From contig CANTUV010000003.1 of the NCBI GenBank assembly GCA_947685225.1, forward strand, positions 3,046,001-3,110,000: a stretch of 64,000 bases of DNA, given 5' to 3'. Below, piece after piece: positions 24,996-36,670 of the stretch. The position numbers were made by a program, and so were the translations under genes. How positions within the stretch are numbered: position 1 is the stretch's first letter; the number at the start of each line of letters is the position of its first letter. The DNA comes from Garcia nutans (taxonomy: Eukaryota > Streptophyta > Magnoliopsida > Malpighiales > Euphorbiaceae). The notes below the pieces were generated by a model. That model was given only the letters and a program-made list of their open reading frames with translations. It was not told the origin of the DNA and made no database searches.

Positions 24996-26517
24996 ATGGA
25001 ACCTGAGCAGATTCAAAAGATGTTGGATGATGCCCTTGAAGTCAAGATGGAAGAATTAAAGGGGGCCCTAGCTGAGATCATGAAGTGTCAAATGGCTATA
25101 ATATTTGGGAACAATGCTGAAGCATCCGCAAGCACCAAGAAAGACAAGGAAAAGGCTAAAGTTGGTGAAGTAGCTTTTGATGATGACAAGGTAGTAATTG
25201 ATGATGATGATGACTGGGCTCAATACTTTCAAGATCCTTAAGACAAGAAGAAGGAGATAAAGGTTGTTGAAAGATTAGCCATGGAAAAGGCTGAAACTTC
25301 AGATGTTGAGAAATTGATCGCTGACCTAGAAAAGAAGTTTGAAAAGAAGCTAAAAACTGAAGAAATGTTTGAGGTTGACAAGTTGTTTGAGCTAGATGAA
25401 GAGTTTCGTACAAGTTCAAGATGCCATCCTTTGCAAAGTTTGATGGAATTGAAAATCCTCACCTCCATGTAAAGCAATATATTACTCCTATGCAGTCTGC
25501 CCGAGCTAATAAAGCTCAAACTCTAAGATACTTCATGCTCTCACTATTATCAAAAATTGGTTCAATACCTTAGATGATGGCACACAAAAGAGTTGGGTTT
25601 TACTATACAAGGCCTTCATCCAGCAATATGGATACAATGCTGAATTGGAAGTTACTTTAATAGAAATGGAGTCCATTAGACAAAGGCCGAACAAGAACTA
25701 CATGGACTATGTGAAGAGGTGGAGGAATAAGGTTGCATTGCTCAAAAGGAGGCCCAATGAATCAGATCAAATTAGAATGATTATGAGAGGGGTGTTGCCT
25801 AGCCTTCATGAAAGGATGTCTCATATACTTATCTGGGATTTCAAGGACCTTTTGCAAGCTGGCTTGCAAATTGAAGAGTGGAAAAGGGAGAAGAACCACT
25901 TTTCAAGAAGAAGGAACGAGAAAGGAAACTATTAGTCTTTTAACCAAAGCATGCAAAGGGCAATTAATGGTAATGCCACTGGCCAAGGAGGAAGAAGACA
26001 GTTTTTAGAATTGGGAAGGCTGCTATCTTGGGTTCTCAATAAGCTATAAAAGAAGGGATTATTGCAGCCCTTGAATACTTGTCCTTTGCCTAATCCTCTT
26101 CCACCTAACTTTGACACTAAGGCATTTTTCCAATTTCATCAAATGCAAGGACACAACATGGATAAATGTTTAAGGTTGAGGCATGAAATCCAGAATTTGA
26201 TTGATAATGGGAAATTGCCCAAGCCCAACAAGCCAAACACCAAAGACAATCTATTGCCAAGATTTAATAGAGTACCACCATTGGTGACCTTCATGATTGG
26301 AGGAGGTTTGCATGAAAATTTTGTCATGTCTTCTTTCCAAGATGTAGATGGAGAAGCAACCAAAGAAGAAGTGGTGTTTAGAAAATTTGAACAAGCTATG
26401 GTTGGTAAAGAAGTAGCAATCTGTTTTGTGAATGAATTTTGGGACTCAAACGATAGTGATGATGGCCTTGAACCGAAAAAAGAGGAATGGACCTGGTCCG
26501 AGCCTGAAGAAGTGTAG
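24996..26517 (+). pseudogene. Second Tat gag (broken)
   Basis: This copy is homologous to the gag at 4447-5813. It has MEPEQIQKMLDDALE, the lysine/aspartate-rich stretch, then a core with LIEMESIRQRPNKNYMDYVK and WRNKVALLKRRPNESDQIR. The C-terminal part with FFQFHQMQGHNMDKC lacks the first zinc-knuckle cysteine. It ends SEPEEV at 26517 after an acidic tail. A TAA at 25239, frameshifts near 25405 and 25550 and stops near 25935-26050 break it. The last codons overlap the start of an LTR fragment, so a deletion has probably joined gag to LTR. Confidence 0.75.
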
Positions 26518-26805
26518 ACCCTTAATTTTTTACCCAGTCCGGTTCGTAATTTTTTATATAGTCCAAAATAATTTTTTTTATTTTAATTAAATAATATTTA
26601 TTTTAGTATTTATTATTTATAATAAAAATAAAAATGGTGAAGTTAATAAAAAATATAAAAATAATAAATAATAATAAATAATAATAAAAAAATATAAATA
26701 AAAATAAAAAATAAAAAAATAAAAATAAAAATCTGCGACGGAACAATCGGCGACGAAAAAATTTCGTCGCAAAAGGTTGAATTGGCCAAGGCTAATTCGC
26801 CCGCA
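26513..26805 (+). repeat. Truncated Tat LTR of a divergent subfamily
   Basis: It begins TGTAGACCCTTAATTTTT and runs through an A/T-rich block into a palindrome, GCGACGAAA (26751) with TTTCGTCGC (26762). It then breaks off inside a chromovirus LTR. The palindrome differs from the one in Tat-1, indicating another subfamily. Confidence 0.65.
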
Positions 26806-27927
26806 GAAATGGTGAAAAAACTGGGTCGTAAGCCAGGCTAGCTGATAAATATGATGTTTTAAAGGTGAAAAGACTGGGTCATAAGCCTCAAAAACTATAG
26901 CAGTCTAGCTGGATTGAGGACTAAGATACTGGAGCCTAAGGGTCTAGCCAGGTTGAGGTCCAAGAGACTGGGGCTGTTACATTATCCATGGATATATATT
27001 GCCTACGGGGCTAGACACATGGTGTCATTATGGACCAAAGCAGTAACTCTGAAATTCGAATAGCATATTAGATCTTTTTGGGCCCCTGTTTGTCTTTGTT
27101 TTAATGTGAATTATGAATTATGATACAATTGAGCAATATAATGTTATGAGTTGTGCTTATAAAATATTTGAAAAATATAAGAAAGTGGATTGATGTGACT
27201 TCTATATGCATTGTGCATTTGGTATTGCATTGAGTTACATTGTTATTATCAAAGTTTGTACCACTAAGCTTCGGCTTAGCGTGATTGTTTCCATCGCGCA
27301 GGTGACAGGGTAGACCCAGCTGAGCCAGAGAATTCTTCTAGACCAGGTAAGGTCTAGACTTGTAGTTGAGCTTGTTGAGTTGCTATCGAGATTAGAAACA
27401 CTGCCAGCAGCATGTATATATTTTTATGTTATTGTAAATTTTTGAGTTTTTTGCATAATATATTATGTTTTGGATTTTACGTATTGTATATTATAAAGAA
27501 TGTTTGGGTTAATGTATTTGAAATGGAAAAGTAAGTGTGTTTTAAATTATATATATCTATTTGTATAAATGTTTGAGAAACTTGGTGAAATTGAGAAGTA
27601 TGGTTGAGATGGTGGTTGGAAATTATTTGGGAGTGTTTTCTTTTTGTAGGTTGTGTTTTGATAAATTTTGGGATATCCAAAATACAGACAAAACTCTGGC
27701 GAATTTTTTCCTAGAGATTTTTTATATATATTATTTATTTTGGGTTCTTATAACAAGTAAAGAATAGTTGTATTCTATTTAATTTTTATATATTTAGAAT
27801 TTGAAATTTTAAATTAGAAATATGAAATTTTTATTAAATCGGTCTGTGACATTTTTGTACCGTATATGCATATTTTACATATGCTGGAAATATGTATTAT
27901 ACGTATGTAGGGTATAAAGGTGTTACA
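26806..27927 (+). repeat. Chromo-1 5' LTR, truncated
   Basis: It matches 34632-35750 and ends GGTGTTACA. It starts abruptly within the 'ggtgaaaa...tgggtcgtaagcc' repeats. It contains the conserved dyad motif at 27268-27305. Confidence 0.85.
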
Positions 27928-27934
27928 TTTGTTT

Positions 27935-27951
27935 TGGTATCAGAGCTTAGG
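27935..27951 (+). promoter_or_regulatory. Chromo-1 primer-binding site
   Basis: TGGTATCAGAGCTTAGG, initiator tRNA-Met type, lies seven bases after the LTR end. The leader then carries GAGGTTCTCGACCTAGGTG, as in the related elements. Confidence 0.85.
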
Positions 27952-28097
27952 TTTGAGGTTCTCGACCTAGGTGGGATGATAGAGAGAGAAAATGGGGGAT
28001 TTGAAAAATAGTTTTTAATTGTAATACATGCATTGGCACTGGCAGTTTCTGATATCTGATATAGTATTTTCTACTTTGTTTGCAGATATAGGTAGTT

Positions 28098-29290
28098 ATG
28101 ACGTCTCGGCCGCATTAATCTGCTGAGGGTAGTGCAAAGAGTGTGGCTCCAGATGAGGGTAGAGATGGAGCTAGAGTTGTATCTGCTGGTGAGGTGTCTG
28201 TTTCTATACCTGTGAGACCCGTAGCTGATGAGGTTCCGCCTGGCTGGGTATGGCATATGGTAGAGTTGTTGAGGCAGGCTCTAGTTCTGCAGCCGCAGCC
28301 ACAGTTGCCGGTGAGGCAGTATGATAAACTGAGAAAGTATGGGGCTGGGGATTTTGTTGGTACTACAGATCCTATTATAGCAGAGCAGTGACTAGACCGG
28401 GTTCAAAGGATATTTATTTAGTTACAGGCTAGTCTAGAAGAGAAGTTTGATTATGCCAGATCTCTTCTACAGAGAGATGCATATGATTGGTGGAAGACGG
28501 TTCCACACGCTCTGGATGATCCATCAGTCCTGACCTATGATGATTTTCTGTGGGAATTTGAGCAGAAGTATACTCCGAGAGAGTATAAAGATGCAAAGAA
28601 GATGGAGTTCCTGAGTCTGAGACAGGATACCAGGACAGTGACAGAGTATGAGATCGAGTTTATCATGTTGAGTCACTATGCTTGTGGGATTATTTCTGAC
28701 TAGTTTGATAGGTGCAGGAGGTTTAAGGAGGGACTGAGACCCTCTATTATGTGCATCATTGTAGGCTCTCGGTATCAGGATTTCTCCCATTTAGTTGCAG
28801 CTGCAAGGAGTGTTGAGACGGTGCAGAGTCTTGCAGCAGCTGCCAGGGTTAAGGAGACCAGAGTTAGGAGACCGAGGGGGACATTTTCAAAGGTTTAGTA
28901 GGAGTCAGGGGCAGTTTGGCAGGTCAGTACAACAGCAGAGAACGAGACAAAGACATGCAGTTTCAGTGGCTAGTGCTCTGACCCCAGTGGCTCAGAGACC
29001 TACTCCACCTACTTGCGTTCATTGTGGTAGAGTACACGGGGGTGTCTATTGGTGGAGAGGTGCTTTGAGAGTGTGTTTTAGAAGTGGGTCATTAGACCAT
29101 TTTCTTAGAGATTGTCCCGAGCCACCAGAGGTTAGGCAAGCGAATACTGTAGCTTCTCGACCTAGTGTCAGAGGGGGTCATGGTGGCAGAGGTTTTAGTA
29201 GAGGTGGTCTACCTGGGTTTAGTCAGAGAGGAGGCTCTACATCCAGAGGCAGTAGGCCAGATGAGGCTGGGCCATCTCAGTGGGTTTATG
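28098..29290 (+). pseudogene. Chromo-1 gag (broken)
   Basis: This is the gag part of a gag-pol polyprotein. The start MTSRPH matches the position of Chromo-2's start. The gag core is visible as KFDYARSLLQRDAYDWWKT, then FEQKYTPREYKDAKKMEF and LVAAARSVE. Two zinc knuckles near 29010-29115 are damaged: CVHCGRVHGG is followed by W where Cys is expected, and CFRSGS has Ser for Cys. Stops at about 28113, 28388, 28419 and 28699 and a frameshift near 28885 disable it. The stop at 28419 replaces a CAG kept in Chromo-2. A glycine/arginine-rich linker leads into the protease. Confidence 0.85.
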
Positions 29291-32200
29291 TGATGCAAAG
29301 GCAGCTGGATGCTTCAGCCGTCATTGCGGGTATATTTTCTTTATTTGGTATTTCAGTCCTTGCTCTATTACATCCTGGATCTACGTATTCATACATAAGT
29401 GCATCCATCTTGCCTGTGACTGAATTGCATTCTGAGTTCCTAGGATTTGATGTCTTGGTGACAAATTCTTTATGGCATAGTGTTGTGGTGAGCAGGGTGC
29501 ACCGAGATAGTCCAGTTGTTATTCAGAATGAGGAGTTTCTAGGTGACCTGATTGAGATGCCTTTCAGGGAATATGATCTAATTTTGGGCATGGATTGGTT
29601 ATCCAAGCATGGAGCTGTGGTAGACTGTCAGAAGAAATGTGTTACTTTGAGAACACGTGATGGTAGGGATGTGATGGTATCTGGTGAGCAAAGGTATCTT
29701 TCATCTATGTTTGTTTCAGCTGTTTCAGCTGGGAGGATGATTCGGAAGGGATGTGAGGCTTATCTTGCTCATGTTGTAGATACTAGAGTAGTGGGATCCC
29801 TGCTTGAAAATATACCCACAGTTGCCGAGTTTCCAGATGTTTTCCCTAATGAGTTGCCAGGGGTACCTCCTGAGAGAGAAGTGGAGTTTGGTATCGATTT
29901 GTTGCCTGGTACCACTCCTATCTCTATTACCCCTTATCGGATGGCACCTGCTGAGTTGAGAGAGTTGAAGGTGCAATTGCAGGAGTTATTTGGATAAAGG
30001 GTTTGTTCGCCCTAGTGTGTCCCCGTGGGGAGCGCCTGTGTTGTTTGTGAAGAAGAAGGATGGCACCATGAGATTGTGTATTGATTGTAGGCAGTTGAAT
30101 AAGGTGACCATCAAGAAGAAGTATCCTTTGCCTCGGATAGATGATCTCTTTGATCAGTTGAAGGGAGCAGCAGTATTCTCTAAGATTGATCTAAGGTTAG
30201 GGTACCATCAATTGAGAGTCAGAGATGTGGATGTACCCAAGATAGCTTTTCGTGTGAGGTATGGGCATTATGAGTTTCTGGTGATGCCCTTTGGATTGAT
30301 GAATGCACCAGCAGCTTTTATGGATTCGATGAACAAGGTATTTAGACCATTTTTAGATCAGTTTGTGGTGGTCTTCATTGATGACATCTTGGTGTATTCG
30401 CGTAATGAGGAGGATCATGATAGACATTTGCGGATCGTATTGCAGACTCTGAAAGGACAGCAGTTGTATGCTAAGCTGTCTAAGTGTGAGTTCTGACTCG
30501 ATTAGGTAGCTTTTCTTGGTCATGTGGTTTCAGCAGAGGGTATTAGAGTTGATCTGAGTAAAGTTGAGGCTGTCTTGAATTGGAGTCCACCGAAGACTGT
30601 GACAGAGATTAGAAGTTTTCTGGGATTGACAGGCTATTATCATCAATTTGTGAAGGGTTTTTCTATAATAGCTACACCACTCACCAGATTACTTCTGGAA
30701 AGGAGTTAAATTTGTGTGGACTGATTGGTGTCAAGTGAGTTTTGAGCAGCTAAGGGAGATGTTGACTTAGGCTCCTGTCCTTACCCTGCCTGTGGAAGGT
30801 AAACCATATGTGATATACAGTGATGCTTCATATAGTGGTTTAGGTTGTGTTCTGATGCAGGAGGGTAGAGTCATTGCTTATGCCTTTCGATAGTTGAAAC
30901 CATATGAGCTGAATTATTTGACGCATGATTTCAAGTTGGCAGCCATAGTTTTTGCTTTGAAGATTTGGCGACATTATCTTTATGGGGAGAAGTGTTTCAT
31001 TTATACAGATCACAAGAGTTTGAAATACCTGGGTGTTTAGAGAGAACTGAATCTTCGGCATAAACGGTGGTTAGAGTTGATTAAAGACTATAACTATTTG
31101 ATTGATTATCATCCTAGTAAGGCAAATGTTGTTACTAATGCCTTGAGTCAAAAATCTTTGGCAAGTTTGACTGCTTATTCGCTCTCATTGCTTATTGAGT
31201 TGAGAGCATTGCACGCTAGATTTGAATCTTCTGATGATGGTGCTTTGATGGCTCAGTTGCAGTTGAGGCCAGTTTTGTTGGATCATATTAGGGAGGCTCA
31301 GTTTGTAGATGAGAGAACTTAGAAAATTGTGTTGGTTTGTCAGAAGGGGGAGAGTCGAGACTTTTATGTGAGGGATAATGGCAGTCTATGGTACAGAGAT
31401 AGATTGTGTATTCCAGATGCAGAATTGAAAAGAATGATATTAGAAGAAGCACATCAGTCACTTTTTGCTATGCACCCTGGGAGTACCAAGATGTATGAAG
31501 ACTTGAAGCGACATTATTGGTGGTCAGGTATGAAGAGGGACATAGCAGAGTTTGTATCCAGATGTCTCACTTGCCAGAAAGTGAAGGCTGAGCATCAAGT
31601 CCCTTCAGGGTTGCTCCAACCTTTATCAGTGCCAGAGTAGAAACATGAGTGAGTGACAATGGATTTTGTGACTAGACTATATTTGACCCAGAAGAAGCAT
31701 GATGTAATCTGGGTGATAGTTGATCGAATGATGAAGACAGCTCATTTTCTTCCAGTTCGAATGGATTTTTCTCTTGAGAGGTTGGCTGAGCTGTATATCA
31801 ACGAGATAGTCAGGTTGCATGGAGTCCCAGTTTCTTTGGTGTCAGATCGAGATCCCCAGTTTACTTCGAGGTTTTGGAAGAGTTTGCATAATGCTTTGGG
31901 TTCTCAATTGCATTTTAGTACTGCTTTCCATCCTCAGATAGATGGACAGTTAGAGAGAGTGATACAAATTCTGGAGGATATGTTGAGGAGCTGTATCATT
32001 GATTTTACTGGGAATTGGGATAGATTTTTGCCATTAATTGAGTTTACTTATAACAACAGTCATCAGTCGAGTATTGGGATGACTCCTTCTGAGGCTTTAT
32101 ATAGCAGGAGATGTAGGACACCTTTGTGTTGGGATGAAGTTGGAGAAGGTAAACTGGTTGGTCCCTATTTGATTAAGGAAACAGAGGAGAAAGTGAAGGT

Positions 32201-32701
32201 GATTTGGGGTCATTTAAAAGCAACTTCAGACTGATAGAAATCCTATTCAGATTTAAAGAGAAGAGACATGGAGTTTAGTGTAGGAGATAAAGTGTTTCTG
32301 AAGGTGTCTCCAAGGAAGAAGATTTTGAGATTTGGCCGCAAAGGAAAGTTGAGTCCTCATTTCATAGGACCATATGAGGTGTTGGAGAGAGTTGGTCTAG
32401 TGGCTTATAGACTAGTTTTGCCGCCTGAGTTGGATCTAACACATAATGTTTTACATGTATCAATGCTTCAGAGATACAAGTCTAACCCATCTCATATCTT
32501 GTCAGTGGAGTCCATTGAGGTGAGTCCAGATCTGACTTACGAGGAAGAACCAGTGGCGATTTTGGCACGAGAGGTTAAAGAATTGAGGAATAAGAAGGTG
32601 CCACTTGTGAAGTCCTTTGGAGGAATCATGCTACTAAGGAGGTAACATGGGAAAGTGAGCAGGTGATGCAGAGTCAGTTTCCCCACTTGTTCCAGACTTG
32701 A
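29291..32701 (+). pseudogene. Chromo-1 pol: protease, RT, RNase H, integrase, chromodomain (broken)
   Basis: The protease motif reads LLHPGSTYS with His at 29371 where Chromo-2 has the catalytic Asp. Reverse transcriptase spans about 29985-30700, with [13 protein letters not shown] and [11 protein letters not shown]. RNase H spans 30790-31160, with YSDAS, YTDHKS and TNALSQ, where Asp of ADALSR is changed in context. Integrase (31330-32230) has HQSLFAMH, CLTCQK, MDFV and SDRD; QLERV keeps the Glu. The chromodomain near 32530-32701 reads in two frames and ends FPHLFQT. A one-base insertion at 29993, other frameshifts near 30695 and 32610 and about ten stops abolish expression. Confidence 0.9.
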
Positions 32702-32730
32702 GGACAAGTAATTTCGAGGACGAAATTTGT

Positions 32731-32746
32731 TTTAGGGGAAGAGAAT
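32731..32746 (+). promoter_or_regulatory. Chromo-1 polypurine tract
   Basis: TTTAGGGGAAGAGAAT directly precedes the 3' LTR start TGTAACATCC. It is preceded by the conserved ATTTCGAGGACGAAATTT segment found in this lineage. Confidence 0.8.
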
Positions 32747-35700
32747 TGTAACATCCTAAAATTTTTGAAAATTTCTAATTTTTGGAAAATTTGATAAAAT
32801 AAATTATAATTTAAAAGGATAAATTAAATTAATGGTTTTAAATGAAAAATGAAGGGATTTTAAATGAAAAAGTGGAATATATATATGATATATATGCAAA
32901 ATATACATAACATATAAAAGTCAACACTTTTTAAAAGAAAATGGTATTTTGGTAATTAAATCTTATAAATTCAAAATTAATAAAATAATTCAAAAAAAAT
33001 TAATTTTGAATGGAAGAGGAAAATTAGGACTTTTAATTTATTAAAAAAATAATTAAATATTTAATATTTAATTATTTTAATATATATATATATATATGTG
33101 GTTAAAAAAAGATGAAAGGAAAAGAATATTAAAAGACTTCATCTTCTTCTTCTTCTTCTTCTTCTTCAAGGACGTGGCTTCCATGGGAGCTTGAAGGCCA
33201 AGGATTTTGCTTCTTCCATACTCCATAAATTGAAGGAATTAACAAGTTTCAATTGGATTTTTGGTGATTTCCACCAAAATTAGTAAGTTTCCATCTCTTT
33301 TCTTTGAATTCCATGGAAGATGAGATTATGTGAGTTTTGAGATTTTGATGTAGTATGTTATAATTGTTGGAATTGGTGTGTATGATGTTATTTTGGGTCG
33401 TTAACAATGATTCTAAGGTTAGATTGAAGAGATGATGGAGTTTGGTTAAAGAATGGTGAAGTGAGAGAATTTAGGGTTATGGATTGTTGGGGTTTTGAAA
33501 ACATGAATTTTAATTGTGAAAATTATTTCCAAATGATTTGTTTTGATTCATAAACAAGTATTTTAAAGTCAAATATTGGATTTGGTGGTGTTGGGTTGGA
33601 GTTTGAGAATGGAAGTGGAGATTTAGGGTTTTGGAAAAGTGATTTTCCAAAGTGGTTGAATTGTGTGATTTTATTTGTTTAAGCAATTTATTTAGTGTTA
33701 AAAGTGATGAAAAATAAGCTTAGAATGAGTAATGGATTGTGTTGGAATGGAAAACCTTCAATGGAGGAAGGTTATGCCATTTTTGAGATTTTATGTATAA
33801 GAGTGTATTTTTATAATGTAAATGATTTAAATGTATTAAAATATGTTTTTAATAATATAAATAAACTTAAAACACTAATTTAATTTTAGTAGAATGGAAT
33901 TCCAATGTTGAAGTAAGGAAAGGCTAAATTTTTGAAAATTTGTAGGAGTGATGTGTAATTATGATTTATTGTTGGAAATGCCATTAAATGTGATACTAAA
34001 TGATTATTTGCTATCACATTTGGTTTAGGCATTGAGTGAGGTTGATTTGCTTCATCCAAGTGGTGAAGGGCAAGTTAGAAAGATTGGATTGAAGGTTGTT
34101 TTTAGCTTACTTTGGGTTGCTAGTGAAGGTATGTACAAACTTTGAATATAATGTTTATATTTGCATAATAATTGGACTTAATACATTTTGGTTGAAAAAT
34201 GTGTTAAGCTACTTGGTTCATTGATTGTGTATGAATAATGTGCTATGACATTTGTAATGTCATATATGTGTTAAATGCATTGTGAAAAGCCATTCATAAT
34301 GGCTAATTTAACATGTGAAATATGCATATTATGTGAAAATACCCAAAGTAATTGGGTAATGTGTTTTGAATGCAAAAATGAGATATGTGTAATAATGAAA
34401 TGAATTGATATTGATAAAAATGAGAAAAATGAGAAAAATGAGAAAGATGTGAAAAATGAGAAAAGTGAGAAAAAATGTGAAATAAGGCAATGTGCCTAGA
34501 TTGAATATGTGAAAATGAGAAAGAGATTAATAATGAGAAACATGAATAAATTTTGTCCCTAGTATGTTATTCAATTTTTAGAGTTCTGTGTTTGGCGGCA
34601 TGCCTATGATTGCCTACGGGCTATACGCTGGAATGGTGAAAAGAATGGGTCGTAAGCCAGGCCAGCTAATAAATATGTTTTTGGGGTGAAAAGACTGGAT
34701 CATAAGCCTCAAAAACTGTAGCAGTCTAGCCGGGTTGAGGACCAAGATACTAGGGCCTAAGGTCTAGCCGGGTTGAGGTCCAAGAGACTGGGGTTGTTAA
34801 ATTATCCATGGATATATATATTGCCTACGGGGCTAAACACATGGTGTCATTATGGACCAAAGCTATAACTCTGAAATTCGAATAGCATATTAGATCTTTT
34901 TGGGCCCATGCTTGTCTTTGTTTTAATGTGAATTATGAATTATGATACAATTGAGCAATATAATGTTATGAGTTGTGCTTATAAAATATTTTAAAAATAT
35001 AAGAAAGTGGATTGATGTGACTTCTATATGCATTGTGCATTTGGTATTGCATTGAGTTACATTGCTATTATCAAAGTTTGTACCACTAGGCTTCGGCTTA
35101 GCACGATTGTTTCCATTGTGCAGGTGACAGGGTAGACCCAGCTGAGCCAGAGAGTTCTTCTAGACTAGGTTGGGTCTAGATTTGTAGTTGAGCTTGTTGA
35201 GTTGCTATCGAGATCAAAAACACTGCCAGCAACATGTATATATTTTTATGTTATTGTACATTTTTGAGTTTTATGCATAATATATTATGTTTTGGATTTT
35301 ACGTATTGTATATTATAAAGAATGTTTGGGTTAATGTATTTGAAATGGGAAAGTAAGTGTGTTTTAAATTATATATATCTATATGTATAAATGTTTGAGA
35401 AACTTGGTGAAATTGAGAATTATGGTTGAGATGGTGGTTGGAAATTATTTGGGAGTATTTTCTTTTTGCAGGTTGTGTTTTAATAAATTTTGGGATATCC
35501 AAAATACAGACAAAACTCTGGCGAATTTTTTCCCAAAGATTTATATATATATTATTTATTTTGGGTTCTTATAACAAGTAAAGAATATTAGTATTCTATT
35601 TAATTTTTATATATTTAGAATATGAAATTTTAAATTGAAAATGTGAAAAAGTTTTATTAAATCAGTCTGTGACATTTTTGTACCGTATATGTGTATTTTA

Positions 35701-35750
35701 CATATGCTGGAAATATGTGTTGTACGTATGTAGGGTATAAAGGTGTTATA
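32747..35750 (+). repeat. Chromo-1 3' LTR
   Basis: A complete 3,004 bp LTR starts TGTAACATCC and ends GGTGTTATA (CA mutated to TA). It holds TA and TTC microsatellites (33083-33098, 33140-33170) and two 'tctagccgggttgag' repeats at 34725-34780. It also has the 'gggcccatgcttgtct' segment at 34901 and the dyad motif at 35088-35128. Confidence 0.85.
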
Positions 35751-35754
35751 TCAT

Positions 35755-36670
35755 ATGCATGGTAATTTGAATCACATGCCTCCTAAAGAATTGCCTTCTA
35801 TGTCTTCACCCTGACCCTTTGCAACATGGGGAATTGACATTATAGGAGAAATACATCCGACAGTTTCAAACAGAAATCGCTTTATCATAGTAGTAGTGGA
35901 TGCTTTTTCAAAATGGGTTGAAGCTGAATCTTTCAACAAGATGGGGGCAAGGCAAATGGCTAGATTTATTGAAAAGAATCACATCTGCAGATATGGGGCC
36001 CGCACAGTGTGATATCGGATAATGGGATACAATTTTAAGGAGTAATTAGAGACTTGTTCTTGAAGTACCAAATTCATCATCATCAATCCTCCCCTTATAG
36101 ACCAAAGGCTAATGGTGCAGTAGAAGCGATATACAAAACAATTAAGTAGATCCTATCCAAGATGTCCAAGACATACAGGGATTGGTCAAAAATGCTTCCT
36201 TTTGTTTTATGGGGATACAGAACAAGTGCACGAATGCCTACTGGAATGACATCATTTTCCTTGGTTTATAGGATGGAAGCAGTGTTACCAATTGAAATAG
36301 AGATCAAGTCATCAAGAGTGGTCCTGGAAGCCGAACTGCCTGAGATGAAGTGGGTAGTAAGCAGATACACACAATTAGCCTTATTAGAAGAGAGGAGGTT
36401 AAAAGCACTGTATCATCATCAACTGTATCAACGGAAGATAGCTCGAGCCTAGAATCAAAAGGTTAAGGTCAGAAAGTTCAAAATCGATGACTTATTCTTG
36501 AAGCAGTGTAAACCTAATGTCTCTGATACAAAAGGAAAATTTAGGCCTAGTTTGGAAGGACCATATATTGTGAAACAACTCATGAGCTAGGGTGCAGTAA
36601 AAATATCAAAAACAGGAATGAGTTTAGTGAGCTGGTGAACATGGACAGGTTGAAGAGGTTTTATATGTGA
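35755..36670 (+). pseudogene. Tat integrase, C-terminal half (broken)
   Basis: Integrase inserts the element's DNA copy into the genome. The fragment starts within the linker before the catalytic core (MHGNLNHMPPKELPS) and shows WGIDIIGEI (first Asp), SDNGIQF after a frameshift (second Asp) and AVEAIYKTIK (Glu), so the DDE triad is recognisable. The C-terminal part has EKSSRVVLE-like and KGKFRPSLEGPYIV sequences. It ends near LKRFYM at 36670. A TGA after MSSP, a frameshift near 36012 and stops near 36148, 36451 and 36586 break it. Upstream pol is replaced by the Chromo-1 LTR. It belongs to an autonomous Tat, unlike the gag-only copies nearby. Confidence 0.85.

Larger units (their letters stand above)
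26806..35750 (+). mobile_element. Chromo-1: chromodomain Ty3/gypsy element (Tekay/Del-like), decayed
   Basis: The order is truncated 5' LTR, tRNA-Met primer site, gag, protease, reverse transcriptase, RNase H, integrase, chromodomain, polypurine tract and a complete 3' LTR. The gene order and C-terminal chromodomain place it with the chromoviruses. The 5' LTR lacks about its first 1.9 kb and no target duplication can be seen. Tat integrase resumes directly after 35750, so it probably inserted into a Tat pol gene, and a later deletion removed the left flank. Confidence 0.85.

Noticed and set aside
27935..27951. tRNA-Met gene
   Set aside because: Only the short stretch complementary to the tRNA 3' end is present, as a primer site; no cloverleaf.
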